Assembly (NCBI GenBank): GCA_016928525.1
Contig: JAFGKO010000020.1
Coordinates: forward strand, 1 to 6,657
Origin: Anaerolineales bacterium
Lineage (GTDB): Bacteria; Chloroflexota; Anaerolineae; Anaerolineales; Villigracilaceae
Direction of reading: 5' to 3'
Length of the DNA stretch: 6,657 nucleotides
Each line of letters begins with the position of its first letter. Within the stretch, counting starts at the first letter, position 1. The notes beneath the pieces were generated by a model. It ran no database searches, was not told the DNA's origin, and worked only from the letters and a program-made list of their open reading frames with translations. This document shows positions 1 through 5,619 of this stretch, in pieces. Both the position numbers and the translations under genes were made by a program.

Positions 1-810
1 GACGACATCCGCAAGGAACGCAACCGCACGGGCCGCGAGCGCGAGAAGACCGCCAAAGCCCGCAAGCGGACCGAAGAACTCAACCGCGAACTCGAAAAAC
101 GCCTGGAAGCCATCGAAGACGAGCGCCGCGACGTGATCGCCAAAGCGCGCGCCGAAGCCGAGTTAGACGTGGCCGTGCTCAGGCGCAACATTGAGTCGCT
201 CAAAAAACAACTCAAGCAGGCCCGCCAGCCGTTGGATGCGCTCAAACAGGTGGAAGAAAAGATCGAGAAGATCGAGGAGAAAGTCGAAGAGCCGGTTGAG
301 CGAAAAAGTAGACAGTTATACCCTACGGGTACGATGCCAGTGATCAGTGATCGGTCGCCGTTGAAACTGGGAGAGAAAGTCACTGTTGGCACGCTGAACG
401 CCGAAGGTCTGGTGACAGCCCTGGGCGAGTCCGATGCGGAAGTCCAGGTCGGCAGTCTGCGCATCCGCGCGAAATTGTCCGATTTGCAAAGGAAGCCGCC
501 CATGGACGACAGACCGCAGACCGTGGAAACATTCAGCGTCCATCGTCCAGCGTCCAGCGCCCAATCCCCTGGTCTCGAACTCGACCTGCGCGGCCAGGCC
601 TCCGATGACGCGCTGGACATGCTCGACCGCTACCTCGACCAGGCTTACTCGGCTGGGCTGCCGTTCGTACGAATCATCCACGGCAAAGGCACGGGCAAGT
701 TGCGCCAGGTGGTACGCGACGCACTGCGCCAGCGCCCGCATGTGACATCGTTCGAAGAGGGCGGGGCGAAAGAGGGCGGCGAAGGGGTGACGGTTGCCAA
801 AATTGGGTAG
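1..810 (+). CDS. mutS2: MutS2 family protein, C-terminal part (5' end outside window)
   Basis: The reading frame is open from base 1, so the gene begins upstream; 269 codons are visible. The visible part starts with a highly charged Lys/Glu/Arg coiled coil (to about visible residue 100). A small beta-rich KOW-like segment follows (about 122-163, beginning LGEKVTVGTL). The C-terminus is an Smr domain with the hallmark LDLRG (194-198) and HGKGTG (227-232) motifs. This order is that of the C-terminal half of MutS2, whose ATPase would lie upstream. Known family roles are limiting homologous recombination and, in Bacillus, splitting collided ribosomes; Smr is a nuclease or RNA/DNA-binding module. 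MutS2 usually has about 780-800 residues, so roughly the last third is seen. The linker between KOW and Smr (visible residues about 166-191) is encoded partly by heptamer-repeat DNA. The acidic, Gly-rich stretch near the end (EEGGAKEGGEG) is common in MutS2. Identification is firm; the exact cellular role in this organism is inferred. Confidence 0.93.
   Translation, partial: DDIRKERNRTGREREKTAKARKRTEELNRELEKRLEAIEDERRDVIAKARAEAELDVAVLRRNIESLKKQLKQARQPLDALKQVEEKIEKIEEKVEEPVERKSRQLYPTGTMPVISDRSPLKLGEKVTVGTLNAEGLVTALGESDAEVQVGSLRIRAKLSDLQRKPPMDDRPQTVETFSVHRPASSAQSPGLELDLRGQASDDALDMLDRYLDQAYSAGLPFVRIIHGKGTGKLRQVVRDALRQRPHVTSFEEGGAKEGGEGVTVAKIG
503..562. repeat. Heptamer-repeat blocks in inverted orientation inside mutS2
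   Basis: Two blocks with a 7-base period flank a short centre. The right block (535-562) is four consecutive heptamers: AGCGTCC, ATCGTCC, AGCGTCC, AGCGCCC. The left block (504-524) is GGACGAC, AGACCGC, AGACCGT. It resembles the reverse complement of the right-hand unit (GGACGAT is the reverse complement of ATCGTCC). Both are translated as part of the MutS2 linker without breaking the frame. The periodicity is read directly; an origin as an inserted or expanded dispersed repeat is inference. Confidence 0.6.
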
Positions 811-845
811 TCGCCTGACTTTGGAACGCAAGCGGGAAGGTGTAA

Positions 846-1355
846 GTGAAAGATAAGGCCACAGTTGCGCAGGGGCTGGCATGGGCGGCCTGGATCGCAT
901 TTCTTGTCAGCCTTTTTCTGCCGGTCCACTGGTTTACTTATCCGATCATCCAAAAGTTTTCCTCCGAACCGGTGATGTACGGCTGGAAATTTGCCCTCAC
1001 TTTTTTGGGGGACATGTTTTTATTCTTATTCTTGCTCATTCCTTCGGGTTTTGACATCGAGTCTCTTGTATATCTGGTTTTTACAGTGATCTACAACCTT
1101 GGCAATATGCTTCTCATCCTGGCTCCGCTGTTGCCCAACAAATTCAGTCGCCCGCTTCTGCGAAAAATCCATCTCAGGACTGTATTTGTTTGTACCCTTG
1201 CAGCAATCGCATACAAATATGTGGAAAACATCCAATTAGGATATTCGCTCTACAGCGGATATTACGTCTGGGTTCTTGCTTATACCTTATTGCTTATCGC
1301 CTCTATCTTAATGTTGGGCAAGAACAGCGCAGCCTCCGGCATGGAAAAAGAGTAA
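846..1355 (+). CDS. Hypothetical five-helix integral membrane protein
   Basis: I do not recognise a family. The 169-residue protein is strongly hydrophobic with about five membrane segments (residues 11-27, 47-66, 72-96, 109-126 and 137-157). It ends in a short polar tail (GKNSAASGMEKE). The loop after helix 1 is aromatic and amphipathic (PVHWFTYPIIQKF). Basic residues cluster between helices 3 and 4 (NKFSRPLLRKIHLR), suggesting that loop faces the cytoplasm. The start is a GTG with a GGGAAGG ribosome site at 834-840, leaving a 5-base gap. No ATG in frame fits better, since the next Met lies at residue 44, after the first helix. It begins 35 bases after mutS2 on the same strand with no obvious promoter between, so it may be co-transcribed. 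Its base composition is visibly more AT-rich than mutS2. An intrinsic terminator follows it. It is a real gene by coding character; its function is unknown. Confidence 0.72.
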   Translation: MKDKATVAQGLAWAAWIAFLVSLFLPVHWFTYPIIQKFSSEPVMYGWKFALTFLGDMFLFLFLLIPSGFDIESLVYLVFTVIYNLGNMLLILAPLLPNKFSRPLLRKIHLRTVFVCTLAAIAYKYVENIQLGYSLYSGYYVWVLAYTLLLIASILMLGKNSAASGMEKE

Positions 1356-1383
1356 TCATAATCGCCACCTCCTTGCGTAAAGT

Positions 1384-1413
1384 AGGGCGCAGAAGAACGC
1401 GCCCTGTTATTTT
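1384..1413 (+). terminator. Rho-independent terminator after the membrane-protein gene
   Basis: A perfect 7-bp stem, AGGGCGC (1384-1390) with GCGCCCT (1399-1405), closes an 8-base loop. It is followed by a T-rich tract (GTTATTTT). It lies 28 bases after the stop of the membrane-protein gene and just before the tetR promoter, so it separates the two transcripts. A second, AT-rich hairpin follows at once: ATTTTGC (1409-1415) and GCAAAAT (1421-1427). Confidence 0.8.
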
Positions 1414-1418
1414 GCCTC

Positions 1419-1447
1419 TTGCAAAATGAACAAAGTGTTCATATAAT
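1419..1447 (+). promoter_or_regulatory. Sigma70-type promoter of the tetR cassette
   Basis: A -35 box TTGCAA (1419-1424; four of six consensus bases) and a perfect -10 box TATAAT (1442-1447) are separated by exactly 17 bases. Transcription would begin near 1453-1456, leaving a leader of about 15 bases before the tetR ATG. The spacer is occupied by a perfect palindrome, the form expected of a repressor-controlled promoter. Confidence 0.75.
1426..1442. promoter_or_regulatory. Probable TetR-family operator 1 (perfect palindrome)
   Basis: ATGAACA, a 3-base centre (AAG), then TGTTCAT: a perfect 7+7 inverted repeat filling the -35/-10 spacer and touching the first base of the -10 box. Bound protein here would block RNA polymerase. 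The size and position are typical of TetR-family operators, and the regulator gene starts 28 bases downstream. Its use by this particular regulator is inferred. Confidence 0.7.
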
Positions 1448-1464
1448 ATGAATATAAGGTTCAT
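1448..1464. promoter_or_regulatory. Probable TetR-family operator 2 (imperfect copy)
   Basis: ATGAATATAAGGTTCAT is a 17-base degenerate copy of operator 1, with 13 of 17 positions identical and outer arms ATGAA/TTCAT intact. It starts 22 bases after operator 1, about two helical turns, so two dimers could sit on the same DNA face. It covers the expected transcription start and the tetR ribosome site (AAGG at 1456-1459). Confidence 0.55.
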
Positions 1465-1469
1465 GTTAT

Positions 1470-2192
1470 ATGATAACTTCAGAATGGTCCCAACTCCAAG
1501 CACACATCCTTGAACTGGAAAAGCAGGGACTGGTCACGCGCACTTTCCGTCGTCTCGACCCTGCCCGCCAGCAGGCCGTCATCCAGGCCATCCTGGATGA
1601 AGCCGCCGAGAAAAGCCCGACTGCGCTCAATATCAAACAAGTCGCTGAACGTGCCGGGGTCGCGGTCGGGTCACTGTACCAGTATTTTGGCAATCGCGAA
1701 AATCTGCTGGGCTTCGCGGTGGAACTGTGCGTGCGCCAAATGACTGATCTGTTCGCGATGTCGCGTCCCTACTTGCTGGAGATGCCCTTGCGCGAAGCCC
1801 TGACTGCCTACCTGACCTATGGCATCGAGTGGAGTCAGACCCAGCAAGGCTTCATCCAATTTTTTGGGCGGGCAGCGTATCAGGACGATCCGGGACTGGC
1901 AGATAAAGTAGTGGAACCCGTCGCTACCGCCATGCGAGAGACGGTGAAGGACATGCTCAACGCAGCTTTCCGGCGCGGTGAAATCAGCCCAGACCTGGAC
2001 CTGGAAGCCGCTTCGCGCCTGGTCAACGGCCTGATGATTGTGGTCGGCGACTCGCAACTGCTGCCCTACCTCAATCATTATTTTCAGATCACCGACGAAA
2101 CAGTTCCAATCGAACGAATTGTCGCATCAATGGTCGACCTGATTATGAACGGAATTGCGCCAAAGCAGCTACCTTCCACCGAAGGAGTATAG
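1470..2192 (+). CDS. TetR/AcrR family transcriptional repressor
   Basis: This 240-residue protein has the TetR layout. A polar N-terminal extension of about 30 residues is followed by a DNA-binding domain. There LNIKQVAERAGVAVGSLYQYF (residues 53-73) is the helix-turn-helix, with recognition helix AVGSLYQYF followed by NRENLL. A larger all-helical ligand and dimerisation domain (about 85-230) is rich in aromatic and aliphatic residues (for example YGIEWSQTQQGFIQFFGRAAY). TetR proteins are repressors released by a small hydrophobic ligand; here the ligand is unknown. The start at 1470 has AAGG 10 bases upstream and lies just after the promoter and operators, consistent with autoregulation. The stop lies one base before the next gene's ATG, and that gene's ribosome site is inside the tetR end, so the two are translationally coupled. 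Family assignment is firm. Control of the reductase and ABC genes downstream is inferred from order and strand. Confidence 0.92.
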   Translation: MITSEWSQLQAHILELEKQGLVTRTFRRLDPARQQAVIQAILDEAAEKSPTALNIKQVAERAGVAVGSLYQYFGNRENLLGFAVELCVRQMTDLFAMSRPYLLEMPLREALTAYLTYGIEWSQTQQGFIQFFGRAAYQDDPGLADKVVEPVATAMRETVKDMLNAAFRRGEISPDLDLEAASRLVNGLMIVVGDSQLLPYLNHYFQITDETVPIERIVASMVDLIMNGIAPKQLPSTEGV

Positions 2193-2193
2193 A

Positions 2194-2745
2194 ATGCCCA
2201 ATCTCATGCGCCGCATCTTCTGGTACCTCAACAAATTCTTCATGGTGCCCATGTTCAAGCTTGGATTCGGCCCGTTCTTCGGCAACCCGCTGACCGGCTA
2301 TATCATGGTCATAAAGGCCATCGGACGCAAGACCGGCAAGGTGCGGTTTACACCGGTCAATTACGCCATCCACAAGGGGAATGTCTATTCCATCTCAGGC
2401 GGTCGCAAGACTTCGGACTGGTACCGCAACCTGCTGGCCACCCCGGAAGTTGATTTGATCCTGCCTGGAGGCTGTATCTACGCCCGCATGGAAGAAATCT
2501 TTTCCCCCGAAGAGAAACGTATCATCATCCGCCAAATATTGAAAAACGCCGGTTTTGCTGGGTTCTTCGATGGTTACAACCCCTGGCGCGTCAGCGACGA
2601 GAAATTGATGCAAAAAAGCGCCGACATGCCCGTCCTGTGCTTCCACCCGCTGGGGGTGGGCAACGGCGCATCCGACCCGGCCGGCTGGGCCTGGATTTGG
2701 AGCTTTGTTGTCACTGTTATCCTGATCGTCTTGTTGGCGCGGTAG
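2194..2745 (+). CDS. Deazaflavin (F420H2)-dependent reductase-like protein with C-terminal membrane helix
   Basis: The 183-residue product resembles the DUF385/Ddn family of split-barrel proteins, which use reduced F420 to reduce quinones or nitro compounds. The family signature is visible: IMVIKAIGRKTGKVRFTPV (residues 37-55), then ISGGRKTSDWYRNLLATPEVDLIL (67-90), with the GRKTGK and DWYRNL elements usually associated with the cofactor-binding core. An amphipathic N-terminal helix (about 6-26) precedes it. Unusually, a hydrophobic helix (about 163-182, WAWIWSFVVTVILIVLLA) ends the protein, suggesting tethering to the inner face of the membrane. I chose ATG 2194 because GAAGGAG (2181-2187) precedes it; an upstream in-frame TTG at 2155 lies inside tetR and has no such site. 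The gene sits one base after tetR. F420 use and substrate are inferred from family resemblance; binding of flavin or heme instead is possible for this fold. Confidence 0.8.
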   Translation: MPNLMRRIFWYLNKFFMVPMFKLGFGPFFGNPLTGYIMVIKAIGRKTGKVRFTPVNYAIHKGNVYSISGGRKTSDWYRNLLATPEVDLILPGGCIYARMEEIFSPEEKRIIIRQILKNAGFAGFFDGYNPWRVSDEKLMQKSADMPVLCFHPLGVGNGASDPAGWAWIWSFVVTVILIVLLAR

Positions 2746-2748
2746 TAC

Positions 2749-2829
2749 TTACCGCAAAGACGCGAAAGCACTACGACACCAAGAATTTGAAAAACTTCGT
2801 GCCTTCGTGACCTAGTGACTTGGTGGTAA
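2749..2829. repeat. Imperfect 81-bp intergenic palindrome built of octamer-like units
   Basis: The gap between the reductase and ABC genes is almost entirely one imperfect inverted repeat. Its two 40-base arms (2749-2788 and 2790-2829) meet at base 2789 and agree at 26 of 40 positions, with outer ends TTACC and GGTAA. The right arm shows an 8-base period: CTTCGTGC (2795-2802), CTTCGTGA (2803-2810), CCTAGTGA, CTTGGTGG. The left arm has matching units such as CCGCAAAG and ACACCAAG. It is a non-coding palindromic element of the REP or MITE-like dispersed kind. In RNA it would form a long imperfect stem between the two halves of the cassette. It is not followed by a T tract, so it does not look like a standard terminator. 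Mobility is unproven; no clear target duplication is visible. Confidence 0.65.
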
Positions 2830-2851
2830 ACAAAACCGCTGAAAGGACTTT

Positions 2852-3802
2852 ATGCCAACAACCGTCCTCCAAACCGAAAACCTGACCAAGCATTATGGTT
2901 CGCTTGCGGCGGTCAAGGGTCTGAACCTGGAAATCCAGCGTGGGGAGATATTCGGCCTGCTTGGCCCCAATGGCGCCGGCAAGACCACCTCGATCAACCT
3001 GATGTGCGGATTGCTCAAGCCAGATACTGGGCGCGTCTTTATCCATGGGAAACCGGTCAATGGCGGTGATGTAGAAATACGGGCCCGTATTGGCGTCTGC
3101 CCGCAGAACACGATTTTGTGGGGCAAGCTCACCTGTCTGGAGCAGTTGGAATTCATCGGCGAGATGTACGGCATGAAACGCAGGGACGCCCGCCAACGAG
3201 GCCACGAACTACTTGAAATCATGGGGCTGGCCGAAAAGCGGAACCGCCTGGCTTCCACACTTTCAGGGGGGATGCAGCGCCGCCTCAATATCATACTGGC
3301 GCTGGTTCACGATCCCGACATCCTGGTGCTGGATGAACCGGAAGCGGGCCTGGATCCGCAAAGTCGCGTGCTGGTGCGTGAGTACATCCGCGAGTGGGCG
3401 CTGCAACGCAACCGCACGGTCATCCTGACCACGCACAACATGGACGAAGCCGACCGCATGGCGCAGCGCGTGGCCATCATGGACCACGGCGAATTGCTGG
3501 TTCTGGATACGCCCGAAGCGCTCAAACGCAAGGTCGGCGAAGGGGATGTGCTCGAAATCGATCTGGACGGGGACCAGGGCCTGCCTCCCAAAAATGGCCT
3601 GGAGGCCGTCATCAGGCTGGCGCCTCAAACCAGCCTGGTCGGGCGGACATTGGTCATCCGCGCCAAAGCCGCTGTGGACCTACTGGCGGCCATCACAGAA
3701 ATCCTGCGCGCGGCCGGTTTCCAACCCGGGGAAATTCGCCTGCGGGAGAACACCCTGGAGGATGTGTTCATCGCGCTGACCGGGAGAAGGTTGAGGGAAT
3801 AG
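2852..3802 (+). CDS. ABC transporter ATP-binding protein (exporter type, ABC-2)
   Basis: This 316-residue nucleotide-binding subunit hydrolyses ATP to drive the permease encoded next. All core motifs are intact: Walker A GPNGAGKTT (38-46), Q-loop Gln85, signature LSGGM (137-141), Walker B ILVLDEP (157-163) with catalytic Glu162, D-loop GLDP (166-169) and switch His195. The signature is the LSGGMQRRL form common in drug- and lipid-exporter ATPases of the DrrA/CcmA type. A C-terminal domain (about 220-310) resembles the DUF4162-like extension of this group and ends NTLEDVFIALTGRRLRE, a typical closing motif. GAAAGGA (2841-2847) precedes the ATG by four bases. The gene follows the palindrome, 106 bases after the reductase, and its stop is two bases from the permease ATG. 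Substrate cannot be read from sequence; a hydrophobic toxic compound or lipid would fit TetR control. Confidence 0.95.
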   Translation: MPTTVLQTENLTKHYGSLAAVKGLNLEIQRGEIFGLLGPNGAGKTTSINLMCGLLKPDTGRVFIHGKPVNGGDVEIRARIGVCPQNTILWGKLTCLEQLEFIGEMYGMKRRDARQRGHELLEIMGLAEKRNRLASTLSGGMQRRLNIILALVHDPDILVLDEPEAGLDPQSRVLVREYIREWALQRNRTVILTTHNMDEADRMAQRVAIMDHGELLVLDTPEALKRKVGEGDVLEIDLDGDQGLPPKNGLEAVIRLAPQTSLVGRTLVIRAKAAVDLLAAITEILRAAGFQPGEIRLRENTLEDVFIALTGRRLRE

Positions 3803-3804
3803 CC

Positions 3805-4965
3805 ATGCGTCTCTTCTCAGTTTTTCGCGTCGCTCTGCGGGAACAACTGCGCAGCCCCTGGGATTTGGTCCTGACCCTGCTGTTGGCTCCCATGTTCATC
3901 TGGCTATATTGGTCCATGATGGGCGGTGGATCGACCTATTACAAAGTGCTGGTCATCAACAATGACCGTGGCAGTTGTCCGGCTGGGGATCCGGCTCAAA
4001 CCTGCGCCGAGCAAGCCATCCAGCAAATGTCCGCTCTCACGTACGAAAGCGGTACGCCGTTGCTTAAGCTCACCGATGTGCATGATCGCTCTGAGGCAGA
4101 AGCCATGTTGCGCAACCGGAAAGCTTTTGCGTTATTGATCTTCTCGGAAAACTTCACGGATTCCATACAGGATGGAGAGCCAGGAGCCGGGGCGCAAGTG
4201 ACCTTTGTGGGCGATTTGACCAACCCATATTACACGCCTGCGGTGGTATTTTCCAACGCTGTGTTGGAAAGTTATGTAAGGGAAGTTACCAGGCAACCCA
4301 GCCCGATCCTGGTGACAGAAGAAGCGCTGGGCGGATCAGCCTCGCGCAGCGAATTTGAAATCTATGTTCCGGGCCTGTTGATCGCCGCCGGGACGATGAT
4401 GCTTTTCTCGATTGCCATCCTGATCACCCGCCAGGTCGAATCGGGTACGGTGCGCCGCCTGCAAATCACGCGTATGACCGCGCTCGATATGCTGGGCGGC
4501 ATCAGCATTCTATACATCCTGATTTCACTGATTACAGTCGCGCTCGCCTTTGCCACAGCACAAGCGCTCGGCTTCCGCAGCCCGGGCTCGCTCTGGGTGG
4601 GAATGTTGATCTGTGCCATCACTGGGGTTTCAGTTGTTGGCATTGGGTTGGTCACAGCCTGCTTCTCCAAGACAGTAGCGCGCGCCGCGATCATCGTCAA
4701 TTTTCCCCTGTTCCTGGTGTTGTTCTTCTCAGGAGCCGTATTCCCGGTCGGGAACCCGCGCCTGTTCACACTGGCTGGCCGCGACTATGGCATCTTTGAC
4801 TTGCTACCCCAAACCCATGCTACCAATGCTCTTAACAAAGTTCTTTCGCTGGGCGCGGGCCTGGGCGACGTGACCTTCGAACTCGTTGCCCTAACACTGT
4901 TGACTTTCTTGTATTTCTTTATTGGGATATGGTTATTTAGAAGAATGTACTTACAGGCACGATAA
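3805..4965 (+). CDS. ABC-2 type transporter permease
   Basis: This 386-residue membrane subunit pairs with the ATPase just upstream. The layout is that of ABC-2 permeases with a large outer loop. One N-terminal helix (about 20-38) is followed by a long soluble extracytoplasmic domain (about 40-185), then five helices (about 187-208, 230-253, 263-286, 292-314, 355-379). The cytoplasmic loop after helix 2 carries RQVESGTVRRLQITRM, and QTHATNALNKVLSLG (336-350) precedes the last helix; both are typical of the family. The outer domain has two cysteines nine residues apart (Cys58, Cys67) that could form a disulfide. ATG 3805 is chosen because GAGGG (3793-3797) lies seven bases before it. The frame stays open upstream to 3394, but that stretch overlaps the ATPase and has no coding character. 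The two-base gap after the ATPase implies co-translation. The substrate is unknown. Confidence 0.92.
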   Translation: MRLFSVFRVALREQLRSPWDLVLTLLLAPMFIWLYWSMMGGGSTYYKVLVINNDRGSCPAGDPAQTCAEQAIQQMSALTYESGTPLLKLTDVHDRSEAEAMLRNRKAFALLIFSENFTDSIQDGEPGAGAQVTFVGDLTNPYYTPAVVFSNAVLESYVREVTRQPSPILVTEEALGGSASRSEFEIYVPGLLIAAGTMMLFSIAILITRQVESGTVRRLQITRMTALDMLGGISILYILISLITVALAFATAQALGFRSPGSLWVGMLICAITGVSVVGIGLVTACFSKTVARAAIIVNFPLFLVLFFSGAVFPVGNPRLFTLAGRDYGIFDLLPQTHATNALNKVLSLGAGLGDVTFELVALTLLTFLYFFIGIWLFRRMYLQAR

Positions 4966-5051
4966 TGACCTTGCCTGAAGTAACGCATTTGCCAGAGTAT
5001 GGGGAAAAGCGGGTGTAAGATACCAGACAGCGCGAAAATGCCCGATACTAT

Positions 5052-5079
5052 TTGACGAGGTAGAAATTCCCCTTATAAT
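5052..5079 (+). promoter_or_regulatory. Strong sigma70-type promoter of the 79-aa protein gene
   Basis: TTGACG (5052-5057, five of six consensus bases) and TATAAT (5074-5079, perfect) are 16 bases apart. They sit in a locally AT-rich stretch and end 25 bases before the ATG at 5105. The expected start is near 5086, giving a short leader holding the GGGAGA ribosome site (5095-5100). The small gene therefore appears to be transcribed on its own rather than from the ABC cassette. No convincing terminator was found for the cassette in 4966-5051. Confidence 0.75.
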
Positions 5080-5104
5080 ATAAAAATACTATCCGGGAGA
5101 AGTC

Positions 5105-5344
5105 ATGTCGATCGACGATGCCATCAAACAGCTTCAATTGACGATCAAAGCCACCAGTCCAGGTACGGAGGTTAAGGTAGTTAAAATATCGGATGAGGAA
5201 GCGCGCATCTCGGTCTATGCTGCCGTTGGCGATATGCAAGCCATCAAGGACGCGACTTTCCAACCCGTATTGGATTTATTGACTAAGGGCTTGGATGTGC
5301 AAGTTTTCGTCTACGACAAGGACAATCCTTCTCCAACGGCATAA
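5105..5344 (+). CDS. Small hypothetical alpha/beta protein (79 aa)
   Basis: I do not recognise the family. The 79-residue product is soluble, acidic to neutral, lacks Cys and Trp, and has no signal peptide or membrane helix. The pattern suggests alpha-beta-beta-alpha-beta: helix 3-16, strands about 21-28 and 32-39, helix 43-60, strand 64-71. A Pro-rich tail (DNPSPTA) follows. It looks like a complete one-domain fold of the size of small ferredoxin-like or KH-like domains, but I claim no homology. Support for a real gene comes from a near-consensus promoter (5052-5079), GGAG with five bases to the ATG, sensible codon use and a good terminator at 5429-5455. It is flanked by unrelated genes, so context gives no clue to function. 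The isolated strong promoter suggests steady expression. Confidence 0.78.
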   Translation: MSIDDAIKQLQLTIKATSPGTEVKVVKISDEEARISVYAAVGDMQAIKDATFQPVLDLLTKGLDVQVFVYDKDNPSPTA

Positions 5345-5428
5345 CTAGAGAAACGCTTGGGCATACAAAGCTAATCCATAGCCCTGCTCGAGGCTTTTGG
5401 GGATACAAAAAGATATTTTTAAAGCATG

Positions 5429-5455
5429 ACTCCGAGAAAAGCTCTCGGAGTTTTT
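5429..5455 (+). terminator. Rho-independent terminator of the 79-aa protein gene
   Basis: A perfect 9-bp stem, ACTCCGAGA (5429-5437) with TCTCGGAGT (5443-5451), closes the loop AAAGC and is followed by a run of T (5451-5455). It lies 84 bases after the stop. The stretch between (5345-5428) shows no open frame and no other clear signal. The stem shares its core, CTCCGA with CTCTCGGAG, with the hairpin at 6088-6116. Confidence 0.88.
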
Positions 5456-5607
5456 AGTTGTCTAATTTCTGTTCATAAGCTTGTTGCCTGAACGTATCAT
5501 GCACAAATCACCCAAACCTCCACAATCTCTGTCACGGACGCCCATAATTCCTCCACAATTGGTTGCTATCTTAGGGTCACAAGAACCAAATACACCTAAT
5601 CCACCTG

Positions 5608-5615
5608 AAGGAGGT
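5608..5615 (+). promoter_or_regulatory. Perfect Shine-Dalgarno AAGGAGGT
   Basis: AAGGAGGT is fully complementary to the 16S rRNA tail and sits four bases before the ATG at 5620, which fixes that start. ACCT (5603-5606) just upstream can pair with AGGT (5612-5615), a very small hairpin that might partly mask it. The rest of the gap (5456-5607) shows only a weak promoter-like pair, TTCATA (5472-5477) and TATCAT (5495-5500), 17 bases apart, which I would not rely on. Confidence 0.75.
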
Positions 5616-5619
5616 AAAA

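Noticed and set aside
535..562. CRISPR-like tandem repeats in mutS2
   Set aside because: The units are 7 bases, contiguous, without spacers and inside an intact coding frame.
316..900. Long minus-strand open frame (194 codons) opposite mutS2
   Set aside because: It is the mirror of a GC-rich coding region, lacks a ribosome site and recognisable domains, and opposes the well-supported Smr domain.
2155..2193. Upstream TTG start adding 13 residues to the reductase
   Set aside because: It lies inside the end of tetR with no ribosome site. ATG 2194 follows GAAGGAG at good spacing and begins the family-like sequence.
2771..3628. Several minus-strand open frames opposite the ABC ATPase gene
   Set aside because: The complete set of ABC motifs on the + strand explains this region; the antisense translations show no domain.
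3394..3804. Open frame of 137 codons continuous with the permease frame, upstream of its ATG and overlapping the ATPase gene
   Set aside because: Its translation is rich in Gly, Pro, His and Arg with no membrane or domain character. It lies wholly inside a well-supported ATPase gene, and ATG 3805 has a proper ribosome site.
4966..5051. Possible terminator after the ABC permease (GCATTT at 4985 with AAATGC at 5036)
   Set aside because: The stem is six weak base pairs with a 45-base loop and no T tract, not a credible terminator.
5472..5500. Possible promoter TTCATA-17-TATCAT before the Tyr/Gly-rich gene
   Set aside because: Both boxes are weak and lie 120 bases from the ATG, so this could be chance.
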